DNA of 64,000 nt. Origin: Bacillota bacterium. GTDB lineage: Bacteria; Bacillota_I; Bacilli_A; RF39; UBA660. The stretch's first letter is position 1. Every line of letters begins with the position of its first letter. Shown here in pieces: positions 8,201 to 16,383 of the stretch. The stretch spans positions 17,565 to 81,564 of the forward strand of contig SVAL01000009.1 of assembly GCA_015059405.1 (NCBI GenBank), written 5' to 3'. The position numbers and the translations under genes were made by a program. Under the pieces are notes generated by a model that was given only the letters and a program-made list of their open reading frames with translations, did not search any database and had not been told where the DNA came from.

Positions 8201-9000
8201 TGAGTTGACAATCTTTTGATTTCAATTGGAACGTTTATTTTTTCAATTGGACATCCTTTAAAAGCATCTTTTTCAATTATTTTCAAATTTAAACCAATTG
8301 TTATTTCTTTTAGATTAGTACAATTTAAAAATGCTTCTTTTGCTATTGCTTCTAAAGATGTTGGAATAGATGTTAAACCTGTACATCCTTCAAAAGCTCT
8401 AGGACCTACTTCTTTTAAGTCTGGTAGTTCTTTAATACTGGTACATCCTTTAAAAACTAAAGATACTACTTTTTTCATATTTTTAGGTACATTTTCTAAA
8501 TTGATACAATCCATGAATGCTCCTGGTGCTACTATAGTTCTATCTAAAAAATTAGGTAAATATCTAAGATTAGTACAACCAGCAAAAGCATATTTTTCTA
8601 TTTGTGATAAGTGTTCTAACTCTTCAAATGTTATATATCCTCTACAATTTCGAAAAGCATTTTCTCTAATTTGAGATATATTTTTAGTTAATCTAATATC
8701 TGCTTTACAATCTTTGAAAGCATTTTCACGTATTATTCTTATACTTTTAGGTAGTCTTATGGTCATTCCTCGTGTTGTATTTAAAAAGATTGGGGCATTT
8801 TCTCCAATTTCAGTAACTCCACTTGGAATATGAATATCTTTTTTATTTCCATGATATCCTTTTAAAGCAACGTATCTACGACTTGGTGTAGTTTCACCAT
8901 GAAGATAACTAGCTTTTAAGTCATGTTCAAAAGTACTTACAATATCAAATTCTGGTTTAAATTGATCGAAATGTTTTTGATCAAGTTTCATTGTATCCAT
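5284..9000 (-). CDS. Giant leucine-rich-repeat protein (BspA-type LRR) with long unassigned C-terminus
   Basis: 1238 residues with no signal peptide and no clear membrane helix. Residues about 50-290 contain BspA/LRR_5-type repeats, recognisable by the recurring pattern AFxxCxxL (ENAFKDC, KYAFAGC, PGAFMDC, PRAFEGC, KEAFLNC). The remaining 900 or so residues are mainly helical, charged and match no family I know; the C-terminus is basic and Thr-rich. BspA-type LRRs are usually exported, so the missing signal is odd and suggests a cytosolic scaffold or recognition protein. A second ATG at 8991 could be the true start. Single-gene unit with its own promoter region at 9001-9077. Confidence 0.75.
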   Translation of the reverse strand: MDTMKLDQKHFDQFKPEFDIVSTFEHDLKASYLHGETTPSRRYVALKGYHGNKKDIHIPSGVTEIGENAPIFLNTTRGMTIRLPKSIRIIRENAFKDCKADIRLTKNISQIRENAFRNCRGYITFEELEHLSQIEKYAFAGCTNLRYLPNFLDRTIVAPGAFMDCINLENVPKNMKKVVSLVFKGCTSIKELPDLKEVGPRAFEGCTGLTSIPTSLEAIAKEAFLNCTNLKEITIGLNLKIIEKDAFKGCPIEKINVPIEIKRLSTHLYNCSDAKYYCVKGLPIKKFVSDINFYKKNEIWINGIDLGNKDDSLVLQNIIWGIPEDKLKTDFWNKLNLTNFRTNLESLRKIGMKDEEISNFIINNSVLLGYDIETTIENFNYLIEQKILPSSELKKLFFDTDTLNIEGKSLEEQKDIIINYLNKYYNQNKHLPELFSRLVFEPNDKNRLEIRDNLLYISGMKLLTNITPDKLKKIKLMLNRSEFENIIEVDNENFKKELKDKAEYIEFKGIYASNFNGIKTSFYRKLTGINSKYFDDFIKSMDDISDKSAFNTFMSSLYTIKNWNNLDKKDRAVLLKNEIVGRLLYASIELCYSSDVVLPTDRKGKIILYTDLKTKMKSLDFNEVLKKGSDLTTIFKNDSHVKFMLQIDPYSFDALRYSDDLQSENSCFARKCGYLFDSEETTKQINIIKTIRNNLTGKIKDYYLEEQKGIVHTKQEQDNLEEIKKLNSRLGTNLNNLSSIYSYSDNHLFEFLNNKIGIPKLPEKDNKEYLQQIELVMKEYLKDNQDNSLNNFLRLVDFYMRSNSEYILQYNKKDKIESTSKKIFDINTSIASHDRLLYSLYNLNKLAHSINEKHLRIDLIDKRLIDTEEEYSNLTKAIKSINELMNNGINLEDTLKFIGVGEDATNKVQRKVSNRIELGNVNFLHKIIRNGISLIKNKILNYEIVSHFKRIVPEQEEKDIKYKNGDAITKHLQILLELKNKGVLNETNLEKIRILAMQRKLFFETKQIIAEELMKKTLTELNINNFIDMTEDQKYDFYKRNGYIVEVQRQPVRNDKNEIIDYQPILVCYSRTFNESFSVHMVGFSKDIEEKVHEYINSDKYNATISHTILTNPGLTLKEKINLDKIKPEQLIKTPGFAKDGVSNEGLPTLYNYIKYDLHEEIKNKPTITETDITNWFDKRFILPKNLDMKNYINSLNTNTKTTKKSIPIPEPIIKVLKKLHINFGVLPPSKTTHTRKK

Positions 9001-9077
9001 ACCATCATCTACCTTACTATATTTAGTATAACAAATAGAACTTATTTTTTCTATTTATTTAAGTAATTTTGCAATAT

Positions 9078-9106
9078 AAAAAGTCTATTTTTAAAATAGA
9101 CTTTTT
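9078..9106 (-). terminator. Terminator of the pilin-like gene
   Basis: Stem AAAAAGTCTA/TAGACTTTTT with an AT loop, immediately downstream of the stop at 9121 on the minus strand. It is symmetric and could act both ways. Confidence 0.8.
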
Positions 9107-9120
9107 ATTTTTTATATTTA

Positions 9121-10119
9121 TTAATTTATTATATCACCAGTTAAATAAACTACATTATTTGGCATTGCATGATAAAATTTATTTGCTTTATTCATTGGTG
9201 TACTAGCAGTTACATTTACTGCATCATTACCAACTGGTGCTGTAAAACTATTATCATTATAAGATACAGTACCATTATCATTTATATAGAATTTATTATC
9301 AGTATTATATTTAGAAGAAATAAATTCTCCCCATGTCATACCTTTTTCATAAGTAAGTGTTACATAAATAGAAAGTGTATCTGGACTATACATATTTACT
9401 GTTTCTACAATAGTTTCGTCTTTTGGTGGTTCTGGTGTTGGAGTTTCTTCTACTGGTGGGGTTGTTTCTCCCGAATTATTATTGCTATTATTACTATCTT
9501 CTACTGATGCATAATTATCACCTTTTTGTTGTAGTGTACATGTTGTTTTACCATTTCCTACTTCTCCTTCTTTTAAAGCAGTTAATACAACTAAATCAGT
9601 TGAACTATTTACATTAAATCCACTCCATTTATCAGTAGTTGTTATAGTAGTTATTTTCCCATTTGTAGGTCTAGATAATTTTAATCCAGTTTGGATTTGT
9701 TTTCCTTGTTCATTTAACTTTGCTTGACTAGTTGGATATAATCCATATCCAGCACTATCTTTAAATGTATACCCATAAGTATATGATGATGTATCATCAT
9801 TATATTGTACAAGTACATACGCCCAGTATGCATCATTTGCATGCAACCAATGCCCAAATGGATTTGTTCCACCACGTTCTAGTGCTATACATTCTATTGG
9901 TACTGCATACACTGTATTATATCCAGTAAATGTATAGGTAAGATCATTTACTTCATTTACAGCTGCTGATATGTAATTACCAATAGTTGATACAACTGTT
10001 TTCTTTCTTGACTGTGTTATATATTTAGTTACACTTGGTATTGCTATTGCCATAAGTAAACCTAATATTACTATTACTGCAAGTAACTCAATAAGCGTAA
10101 AACCTTTTTTATTCTTCAT
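9121..10119 (-). CDS. Type IV pilin-like / pseudopilin protein
   Basis: 332 residues. The N-terminus KNKKGFTLIELLAVIVILGL is a textbook prepilin peptidase site (cleavage after Gly, Phe becomes N-methylated, Glu5 present) plus the hydrophobic assembly helix. The globular part is polar, followed by a Pro/Thr/Glu linker (about 218-238) and a C-terminal beta-rich domain resembling the DUF-type modules seen on Firmicute surface proteins. Most pilins are 130-180 residues, so this is long, with an added surface domain. No prepilin peptidase, ATPase or platform gene is in the window. A GGAAGTGA ribosome site supports the start. Confidence 0.8.
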   Translation of the reverse strand: MKNKKGFTLIELLAVIVILGLLMAIAIPSVTKYITQSRKKTVVSTIGNYISAAVNEVNDLTYTFTGYNTVYAVPIECIALERGGTNPFGHWLHANDAYWAYVLVQYNDDTSSYTYGYTFKDSAGYGLYPTSQAKLNEQGKQIQTGLKLSRPTNGKITTITTTDKWSGFNVNSSTDLVVLTALKEGEVGNGKTTCTLQQKGDNYASVEDSNNSNNNSGETTPPVEETPTPEPPKDETIVETVNMYSPDTLSIYVTLTYEKGMTWGEFISSKYNTDNKFYINDNGTVSYNDNSFTAPVGNDAVNVTASTPMNKANKFYHAMPNNVVYLTGDIIN

Positions 10120-10202
10120 AACTTCACTTCCTATTCTAAGTTCATTCTATCATTCTACATTCTTATTATCAATAATTTATAGTTAAAGTTTTTAATCTTT
10201 AC

Positions 10203-10225
10203 AAAAAAAGAAGATATTAATCTTC
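10203..10225 (-). terminator. Terminator of the LafB/CpoA-type gene
   Basis: Short stem GAAGAT/ATCTTC with a 4-base loop followed on the minus strand by seven T residues. It overlaps the last codons of the gene ending at 10217. Confidence 0.65.
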
Positions 10226-11227
10226 CTTATAAATAGATTCATATACTTCTTTTAATTGTTTACCTACATTTTTTAAATCTCTTTCTTCGGCTAGTTTATA
10301 TGAATGCTTTGCTACTGATTTAATTTTTTTATTAAAGAAATCTTTAATTTTCTTTTCAAATTCATCTACATCTTTTGCTTTATGAACATTTTTTCCATCT
10401 TCTAACCAACCTTCGAATATTGGTATATCTCTAATAATAGCATCTGTTTCACAGGCACATGCTTCAATTATTGGTATTCCTTCTGTTTCTTCTAAAGTTG
10501 GGAATAAGTAAAGGTCACATCCATTCATAGCCCCTCTTATTACATCTCTTTCTACATATCCAGCAAAAGTAAGATTATCTAATTTAGTATTTACAGCATC
10601 TCTTACTGGTTTTGTTGCAGCAGCAAGAGGAGAATATCCAAACCAAATAAATTTGTATTCAGGAAGACGTTTTGCAAGTTCTACAAAGTCTACTATTCCT
10701 TTTCTTTCTATATATAGTCCTATACCAATGATTACTTTTTCATCTTTTTTAATATTATAGTCTTTTCTAAATTTTTCTCCTAATTTCTTATCTTTTTTAA
10801 AAAACTCTATTTCTATACCATTAGATATTGCATATATCTTTTTATTTTCTAAACCTTTATACCCTTCTAATAATCTTTTAGAATATGGAGTTGGTGTTAC
10901 TATTACATCACCTAGACTATAACATTTAATTAACCATTTTTTAAATAAAGGAGATATTTGTCTACAAAAAATAAATCCATCTTTAAAATCTTCTTCAGTA
11001 GAATGAGCATGATATACTATTTTTTTACCTTTTTTCTTAGCTTTTTTTGCTAAAAAGTATGATTTTGGAAAATAAGTATTTATATGTAAAATATCATAAT
11101 CATCTTTTGGATCTAATGTATATTCAATATTTTCATATTCTAAAGCTTTTTGTTGATGTTTTATTGCTTTACCTAATCCACTCTTTCCGACTGTTTTTAA
11201 TCCTTCTGTATATAAAAGTACTTTCAT
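10217..11227 (-). CDS. Glycolipid glycosyltransferase, GT4 family (LafB/CpoA type)
   Basis: 336 residues from the ATG at 11227. The ATG follows AGGTGATAAAA; the GTG at 11236 lies inside that ribosome site and is unlikely to be used. The N-terminus (MKVLLYTEGL, GKAIKHQQKAL, DYDILHINTY, VYHAHSTEEDF) and the C-terminal donor motif (ETEGIPIIEACACE) match the LafB/CpoA group, which adds the second hexose to monohexosyl-diacylglycerol at the inner membrane face and makes the lipoteichoic acid anchor. The first-step enzyme (LafA) is not in the window. Assignment is by remembered family pattern, so I leave the symbol empty. Confidence 0.8.
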   Translation of the reverse strand: MKVLLYTEGLKTVGKSGLGKAIKHQQKALEYENIEYTLDPKDDYDILHINTYFPKSYFLAKKAKKKGKKIVYHAHSTEEDFKDGFIFCRQISPLFKKWLIKCYSLGDVIVTPTPYSKRLLEGYKGLENKKIYAISNGIEIEFFKKDKKLGEKFRKDYNIKKDEKVIIGIGLYIERKGIVDFVELAKRLPEYKFIWFGYSPLAAATKPVRDAVNTKLDNLTFAGYVERDVIRGAMNGCDLYLFPTLEETEGIPIIEACACETDAIIRDIPIFEGWLEDGKNVHKAKDVDEFEKKIKDFFNKKIKSVAKHSYKLAEERDLKNVGKQLKEVYESIYKED

Positions 11228-11305
11228 TTTTATCACCTATTTTTATTATAACATAAATAATTTTACTTTTTTGATTTTATTATTTATAATTAATTTGGTG
11301 ATAAT

Positions 11306-12547
11306 ATGTTACGAAGTTATTTTGAAGCTGATGAAATTATTTATCTATTTCGTTCTTCTAATGGAAAAAGATTTTCTATGAAAGATATAATGATGTTTAT
11401 TTTTGGTTTTATATTTGGAATTTTTACAATTATATCTATAATTTTATCTTTTTTCTTTACAATAAAATTATTATTGGCTGCCTTACTTAGTTTTGTTTTA
11501 AGTAGCTTCATGTTTGGTTTTTATTTTTATAATAATAGATCATACTTTTCTAAAAATGAAGAATTAGATATAGAATATGCAATTACTAATAAAAGATTTA
11601 TTATTTGTGATAAAATTGGTAAAAGAGTTTTTCATTTTCCTATAACTGCATATTATAAAGTTTTTGCCAGAGAGAAACAAACAAAAAGTTCAACAGCAAA
11701 TATCGTATTACGAGTTAATACTAATATTTATAGTCATATACCTTTTCATATGCATAATGAAGACCTTGAAATTACAAGTGATGGTATAGTTATTTATAAT
11801 GTTCAAGATGCATTCTTATTAGAATATCAATTAAAATTTTTATTTTATGTTAATTCAATGAAAATAAAAGATATATATAACCCAGAAAGTTTTTTAGGTC
11901 ATAATGAACATATTGTTTATTCTCAAGATTTCAAAAAAAATCCACCAAAAAACAAATTAAATCTTTTATATACGTTTTTCATTACTTTTCCATTAATATA
12001 TATTGGTGGTGGTATATATCATCATTACTTTGGTTTACCACTTATTTTACAGATGTTAGGCAGTGTTCTTTCGATGGTTTATTTAATTTTAATTCTTCAT
12101 AAATGGCATATTGCTAAAGCTTTTCAATATCATAAAAATAATTTCATTAATTTAAAATATGTTATTACAAATAGAAGAATTTTATTTTTTGATTATGCAA
12201 ACTTACTTTTATATGCTTTTAAATTTGATGAATTAGATTTTGTTAATTTAAGTAATTATAATAGTTTTAATGATACTGGAGATATTTTCTTATCTAATTA
12301 TAAACATCATTATTTAGTTGAAAGTGAGATTAGTTCAAGTTTTAGTAAACATAGTACCTCTGTAAAAGATGACTCTTATGATTTGTTATTTCCACCAAAT
12401 TATTTAAATCATACTATTACATTTAACTTTGATGTAATGAATTGTTCAAAGATAAGATTATATGGAATTAAAAATCCTAGAAGTGTTATTGATAATTTTA
12501 TAATGAAACATGTTAAAGATCATGAAACAATAAAAAAACACTATTAA
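11306..12547 (+). CDS. Membrane protein with two PH-like (bPH) modules
   Basis: 413 residues built as a duplication: a pair of transmembrane helices (about 28-75) followed by a module with YAITNKRFIIC, then a second pair (about 220-260) followed by YVITNRRILFF. The x-ITN(K/R)R-hh motif is typical of bacterial PH-like domains of the YdbS/YdbT kind. Such proteins sit in the membrane with the PH-like parts in the cytoplasm; their role is poorly known. The ATG follows TTGGTGATAAT. A single-copy relative lies at 13601-14092. Confidence 0.7.
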   Translation: MLRSYFEADEIIYLFRSSNGKRFSMKDIMMFIFGFIFGIFTIISIILSFFFTIKLLLAALLSFVLSSFMFGFYFYNNRSYFSKNEELDIEYAITNKRFIICDKIGKRVFHFPITAYYKVFAREKQTKSSTANIVLRVNTNIYSHIPFHMHNEDLEITSDGIVIYNVQDAFLLEYQLKFLFYVNSMKIKDIYNPESFLGHNEHIVYSQDFKKNPPKNKLNLLYTFFITFPLIYIGGGIYHHYFGLPLILQMLGSVLSMVYLILILHKWHIAKAFQYHKNNFINLKYVITNRRILFFDYANLLLYAFKFDELDFVNLSNYNSFNDTGDIFLSNYKHHYLVESEISSSFSKHSTSVKDDSYDLLFPPNYLNHTITFNFDVMNCSKIRLYGIKNPRSVIDNFIMKHVKDHETIKKHY

Positions 12548-12558
12548 GTGTTTTTTTT
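12532..12558. terminator. Bidirectional terminator
   Basis: AACACT/AGTGTT stem with a 4-base loop, extended by an A-run paired to a T-run. It separates the converging PH-like gene and DUF3592-like gene. Confidence 0.8.
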
Positions 12559-13522
12559 ATGACATTAAAGATATTATTATAGATAAAAATGAAATAATTC
12601 CTATTAATATGCAAAAGATTCCTCCAAAGATATCTCCACCCTTTTTTCTTTTAGTATAGATATCTCCTTCTTCATTAATCATTATTATTTGTTTGCTACC
12701 TATTTCTAAGAATCCATTATTTGGACACTTATATGTCTTTTTTATTCCATTATGATAATACTCATATATAGGATAAAAAGTTTGAATCATTTTATTACGA
12801 TCACGATCATGATAACTACCTTCATCATTACCAATAATTATTGCATCTATTTTTTTGTATTCTCTTTCTTTTTTTAAATCTTTAAAAACATTTTTTAATA
12901 TTAATATACCAGCAATAATAGTACCTATACTTACAATACCTACAAAGATATAAAACCAAAAATCACTACTTGCAAATATTCCTCCTAATAATGGGAAAAT
13001 AATTATTAAAGCACCAATAAATACACATATACCAAATATAACTAATAATGCACCTTTATCACTAGTTTGATCAACCTCTTTTACTAAAAATATTGTTTTA
13101 TTAGTTGGATTATAATATATTTTATCTATCTTACCTATTTTTCTTTTATTTTCCGCGAGTTTTTGGACAATTATTTCTTCACCATTATAGTTTATTAAGT
13201 AATCTATAATATAATAACTTGCTTCTATAACACCATCACTATTTCTTTCGATGTGTTTTTCACAATTAATTATTTCACCTGTCGTCTTAATACTATTCTT
13301 TCTTATTAATTTACCTGATTTTCTATCAATTATATCTAATAATAAAAAGAAGATACCTGTAGATATAAAAATAGTAGAAACCATTATAAGTTCTTCTGAA
13401 AGCGAAAGAACTTTTTTTAAAATTAAACTTATTACAAAATAACATATTACACTAAGTATTAATGGTGGTGTAATCCCTTTTCTAACACCATTTAGATTTT
13501 GTTCATATAGTTTATGACTCAT
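12557..13522 (-). CDS. Four-to-six-helix membrane protein, DUF3592-like duplication
   Basis: 321 residues with helix pairs near the N-terminus (20-65), the centre (158-205) and the C-terminus (295-318). Between them are two soluble beta-rich segments (TTGEIINCEKHIERN..YYIIDYLINYNGEE, and DAIIIGNDEGSYHDRDRN..YPIYEYYHNGIKKTY) that look like two copies of the same DUF3592-type module. Function unknown. It is divergent from the PH-like gene at 13601, and both ribosome sites are of the GGTGATAAT type, which suggests one shared regulatory gap. Confidence 0.6.
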   Translation of the reverse strand: MSHKLYEQNLNGVRKGITPPLILSVICYFVISLILKKVLSLSEELIMVSTIFISTGIFFLLLDIIDRKSGKLIRKNSIKTTGEIINCEKHIERNSDGVIEASYYIIDYLINYNGEEIIVQKLAENKRKIGKIDKIYYNPTNKTIFLVKEVDQTSDKGALLVIFGICVFIGALIIIFPLLGGIFASSDFWFYIFVGIVSIGTIIAGILILKNVFKDLKKEREYKKIDAIIIGNDEGSYHDRDRNKMIQTFYPIYEYYHNGIKKTYKCPNNGFLEIGSKQIIMINEEGDIYTKRKKGGDIFGGIFCILIGIISFLSIIISLMS

Positions 13523-13600
13523 ATATTATCACCTACTTTAAATTATAGATAATAAATATCAAAATGTAAAACAATTTGATATAATGGTAATGGTGATAAT

Positions 13601-14092
13601 ATGTCAAATATAGTTTTTGATGATGATGAAGTTATTTTATTAGATTGTACTCCTGATACTAAAAAGTTAGAAAGAATACATAAAATTAATTCTAAAGCTC
13701 CTATATATTGTTGGATTGTATTTTTATTTTTTATGGGACTATTTGTATATTTACTTGGTGATATTACTGCCATTATTCCCCTTTCTTTAGTATTTGGACC
13801 TATGGCACTTCTTTTTACTTTTTTAGGAAAAGCATCCATAAAAATGACTAATAATAATATATATGATAAATATATTATTACTAATAAAAGAGTTATTTAT
13901 ACTAATAGTAATACTAATACTAAAAAGTTTATCTATATTAATGATATTACAGATATAATTAAGTTAGAAAAACACGCTATTTGTTTTAAAGGGATAAATA
14001 AAAATAAAAATTTAATAGAAATACGTTATAGAAATATAGAGGATATAGATAAAATTATTTCTATTATAGAAAAACAAAAAGAATATATATGA
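13601..14092 (+). CDS. Small membrane protein with one PH-like module
   Basis: 163 residues: two transmembrane helices (about 34-80) and then a PH-like module with KYIITNKRVIYTN, the same signature as in the larger protein at 11306-12547. It is probably a single-unit relative. The gene ends in TGA, evidence that TGA is read as a stop here. Function unknown; the PH-like family may bind membrane or protein ligands. Confidence 0.65.
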   Translation: MSNIVFDDDEVILLDCTPDTKKLERIHKINSKAPIYCWIVFLFFMGLFVYLLGDITAIIPLSLVFGPMALLFTFLGKASIKMTNNNIYDKYIITNKRVIYTNSNTNTKKFIYINDITDIIKLEKHAICFKGINKNKNLIEIRYRNIEDIDKIISIIEKQKEYI

Positions 14093-14102
14093 TATATTCT
14101 TT
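14078..14102. terminator. Bidirectional terminator between the PH-like gene and sigG
   Basis: GAATATAT/ATATATTC stem with a 3-base loop and a T-run on the plus side, A-run on the minus side. Converging genes end on each side. Confidence 0.75.
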
Positions 14103-14103
14103 T

Positions 14104-14880
14104 TTAATGATTTAAATTATTTTTTATTTTTGATATACTACTTTTTTCTATTCTAGATATTTGAGCTTGACTTATACCAAGTTCTGATGCGATTTCCATT
14201 TGAGTTTTACCTATTATAAATCTTTGGTCTAAAATATATTTTTCTCTTTCTTCTAAATTAAATATAGCATTTTCTACAGCCATTCTTATGTCTAGATCAT
14301 TATTATTTTTCTTATCTTCTATTTGATCACATAAGTATATAGTATCTCCTCCATCATTATATATTGCTTCAAATATACTGACTGGATCTTTCATTGATTC
14401 AATTGCATTTATTATATCTGATTCATCTGTATCTAAAACATTTGATAAATATTCGACAGTTGGCTCTTTACCATGAGTTATTAAATATTCATCTTTTACT
14501 TTCATTATTTTATAAGATAAATCTTTTACTGATCTACTTATTCTTAAAGATGAATTATCTCTTAAATATCTTCTTATTTCACCTTGAATCATTGGTACAC
14601 AATAAGTAGAAAATTTTACTCCATATGATAAATCAAAGTTATCAATAGCTTTTAATAAGCCTACACATCCTATTTGAAATAAATCATCCATGTTTTCATT
14701 TTTTTTATTAAAGTCTTTTAAAAGTGCTAAAACAAGTTTTAAATTACCGTTAACTAATTCTTCTCTTGCATATAAATCTCCTTCTTTCATTCTTTTAAAT
14801 AATTCTTCCATTTCTTCGAAAGATAATGTTTTAATATTTGCTGTATTCACGCCACTTATTTCTACTTTATGACGTGCCAT
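14104..14880 (-). CDS. sigG: Sporulation RNA polymerase sigma factor G
   Basis: 258 residues, the usual length. The N-terminal signature MARHKVEISGVNT is characteristic of sigma G; region 2 (DLFQIGCVGLLKAIDNFD, FSTYCVPMIQGEIRRYLRD) and region 4 with the helix-turn-helix (KTQMEIASELGISQAQISRI) are intact. Sigma G drives late gene expression in the forespore after engulfment. In many Bacilli and Clostridia sigG follows spoIIGA-sigE; here neither is adjacent. An AGGAGAATGTT ribosome site precedes the ATG. sigF is a close relative, but the N-terminus argues for sigG. Confidence 0.93.
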   Translation of the reverse strand: MARHKVEISGVNTANIKTLSFEEMEELFKRMKEGDLYAREELVNGNLKLVLALLKDFNKKNENMDDLFQIGCVGLLKAIDNFDLSYGVKFSTYCVPMIQGEIRRYLRDNSSLRISRSVKDLSYKIMKVKDEYLITHGKEPTVEYLSNVLDTDESDIINAIESMKDPVSIFEAIYNDGGDTIYLCDQIEDKKNNNDLDIRMAVENAIFNLEEREKYILDQRFIIGKTQMEIASELGISQAQISRIEKSSISKIKNNLNH

Positions 14881-14929
14881 AACATTCTCCTTTCATATTC
14901 TTTATGATTAGAAAATATTATTTTTATGC

Positions 14930-14956
14930 AAAGAAAAAGCACATTTTATAATGTGC
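14930..14956 (-). terminator. Terminator pointing towards sigG
   Basis: Stem GCACATT/AATGTGC with a 4-base loop; on the minus strand it is followed by TTTTTCTTT. It would stop minus-strand transcription from the gene-free stretch before the sigG promoter and insulate sigG. Confidence 0.7.
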
Positions 14957-15317
14957 TCTTTCTTGATATATGGTCTTTTTTGTTATTTATGTCTTTTTAT
15001 TCTTTTTTATTTTTCTTTTTATTCTTTTTCCCTTATATTCTTTTTTTACATATCATATGATTTTTTCTACGAAGTCTTTTTTATCTAATGGTAAATCATA
15101 TTTTTTTAATTATTAATCATATCTTCTAGAGTATTTCTATTATTATGATTAATATATGAGTTATTTTATTATTTCGATGTATAGTCCTAACCCTTCTACA
15201 TCTTATAAAACAACTTCATTTTTACCATTAGAAAATAATATATTATGAATATTTAGATTTAGTAGTTTTTATATTGGTTGTAAGCATCGTTATGTGACAC
15301 TATTTAATAATTGGTAT

Positions 15318-15380
15318 AAGTACCCTTCTACAACGCCCTTTTTATTTAGTTCTTTTGGTTTAATATAAGGGTACTTTTTT
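15318..15380 (+). ncRNA. Possible structured RNA or terminator-like hairpin
   Basis: Ten-base perfect arms AAGTACCCTT and AAGGGTACTT enclose a 39-base loop, and the second arm runs into seven T residues on the plus strand. This is the form of an RNA 3' end, but no promoter or conserved core was recognised. Confidence 0.25.
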
Positions 15381-15385
15381 TACTG

Positions 15386-15421
15386 ACAACTTTATGAATA
15401 ATTATATTTCCATAAAGTTGT
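15386..15421. repeat. Inverted repeat with 11-base arms
   Basis: ACAACTTTATG and CATAAAGTTGT flank 14 AT-rich bases. There is no T-tract on either side, so it may be a binding site or part of a larger RNA fold. Confidence 0.4.
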
Positions 15422-15526
15422 TAATCTATATTTTCTAATGATATTTATTTGTCTTTTTCTATCATATATATATTTATTTTATATTATTTTTTTATAAAGA
15501 CATCTTAGTTTAGTAGTATTTTTATT

Positions 15527-15568
15527 GATAATGCACGTTGACAGACAGATATTTTATTTTGCATTATC
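15527..15568. repeat. Inverted repeat at the end of the MBL gene
   Basis: GATAATGCA and TGCATTATC with a 24-base loop, overlapping the stop codon of the MBL gene. On the minus strand the second arm is followed by AATAAAAA rather than a T-run, so a normal terminator is doubtful. Confidence 0.35.
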
Positions 15569-16271
15569 GAGAGGTATTAAAACCAAGTTCTTTAATTTGT
15601 TTGATATTTGCATCATCTTCTAGATGCATACACATGATGCGATGACGATACTTTTTATCAATTAGTTTTTCTAATTCATTTAATGGAAGATGCGATTTAT
15701 TATTATTTATTGTTATATCTTGGTATAAATAATAAATCTTTTTTTCTTTAAACATCTGTAAAATATTTTCTTGGATAATAGTTGTATCTCCACTATAGAA
15801 TAGATTATCATTATCATTAATGAAATGATATCCATATGAAGGCATTCTTTCAACAAGTCCATCTTTAGATACACATCCGTGAACTTGTTCGAAAGATTGT
15901 AAATAATAATCACTTATTTCATCTGGTGTTTTGGTGTTATATATGTTTTTGGGTACACCAAATAAATTAAGTAGTGCATAAATCATATCTTTTATTGGAA
16001 AAATAACGTTAATCTCTTGTAACTGCATTTTATTACAATATAAAATTAGACTACCTAGACTTCCTGAATGATCCGAATGCAAATGAGTAATAATAATATC
16101 AATTTTTTTAATCTTTTCATTAATTAGATTTAATCTTCTAATTTCATGAAATATAGTCTCACCACAATCGAATAGTACTAGTTTATCTTCTTTTAAATAG
16201 TAAGCAGAGTTACTTAGATTTTCTTTAGAGAAGGCAGAACCTGTCCCAATAAAAGTTAGTACTTTACGCAT
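15564..16271 (-). CDS. MBL-fold metallo-hydrolase (RNase Z / phosphodiesterase-like)
   Basis: 235 residues. The metal site is THLHSDHSG with the preceding strand FDCGETIFHEIRRL (RNase Z-like), then SGDTTI, and the last ligand probably in MCMHLEDD. The architecture is that of the RNase Z/arylsulfatase/cyclic-nucleotide phosphodiesterase branch, but it is short against the roughly 310 residues of RNase Z and lacks an obvious tRNA-binding arm. Substrate unknown. The gene stands alone between the gene-free stretch and the LysR operon. Confidence 0.8.
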   Translation of the reverse strand: MRKVLTFIGTGSAFSKENLSNSAYYLKEDKLVLFDCGETIFHEIRRLNLINEKIKKIDIIITHLHSDHSGSLGSLILYCNKMQLQEINVIFPIKDMIYALLNLFGVPKNIYNTKTPDEISDYYLQSFEQVHGCVSKDGLVERMPSYGYHFINDNDNLFYSGDTTIIQENILQMFKEKKIYYLYQDITINNNKSHLPLNELEKLIDKKYRHRIMCMHLEDDANIKQIKELGFNTSR

Positions 16272-16383
16272 AATTCCTCCTATTAAATGAAAAATATATA
16301 ATAGAAAAAATCCCCTTTGAATTCCTTTGACTTATATTTTAATATAATTTAAAAAAAATAAATAATATTAGAATTTTATACAT

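Larger units (their letters stand above)
14957..15563. other. Gene-free stretch with several inverted repeats
   Basis: About 600 bases without a credible reading frame. It holds a pyrimidine-rich run (14985-15060), the sequence ACCCTTCTACA twice (around 15198 and 15322), a 10-base inverted repeat AAGTACCCTT/AAGGGTACTT at 15318-15327 and 15367-15376 followed by a T-run, and an 11-base inverted repeat at 15386-15396 and 15411-15421. No tmRNA, RNase P RNA or SRP RNA signature was found. It may encode an unrecognised RNA or be a decayed region. Confidence 0.5.

Noticed and set aside
14090..14105. Mycoplasma genetic code (TGA as Trp)
   Set aside because: The PH-like gene ends naturally at TGA before its terminator, and Trp is encoded by TGG in the genes read.
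14453..14460. Single TTCGACA or TGTCGAA-like heptamers inside genes (sigG, lysR, patatin, giant protein) as Spo0A sites
   Set aside because: They are single copies within coding sequence and are expected by chance; only the tandem intergenic pair was kept.
14957..15563. tmRNA, RNase P RNA, SRP RNA or a T-box in the gene-free stretch
   Set aside because: None of their conserved cores (such as GAGGAAAGTCC, the tRNA-like ends or GGTGG-type T-box) is visible.
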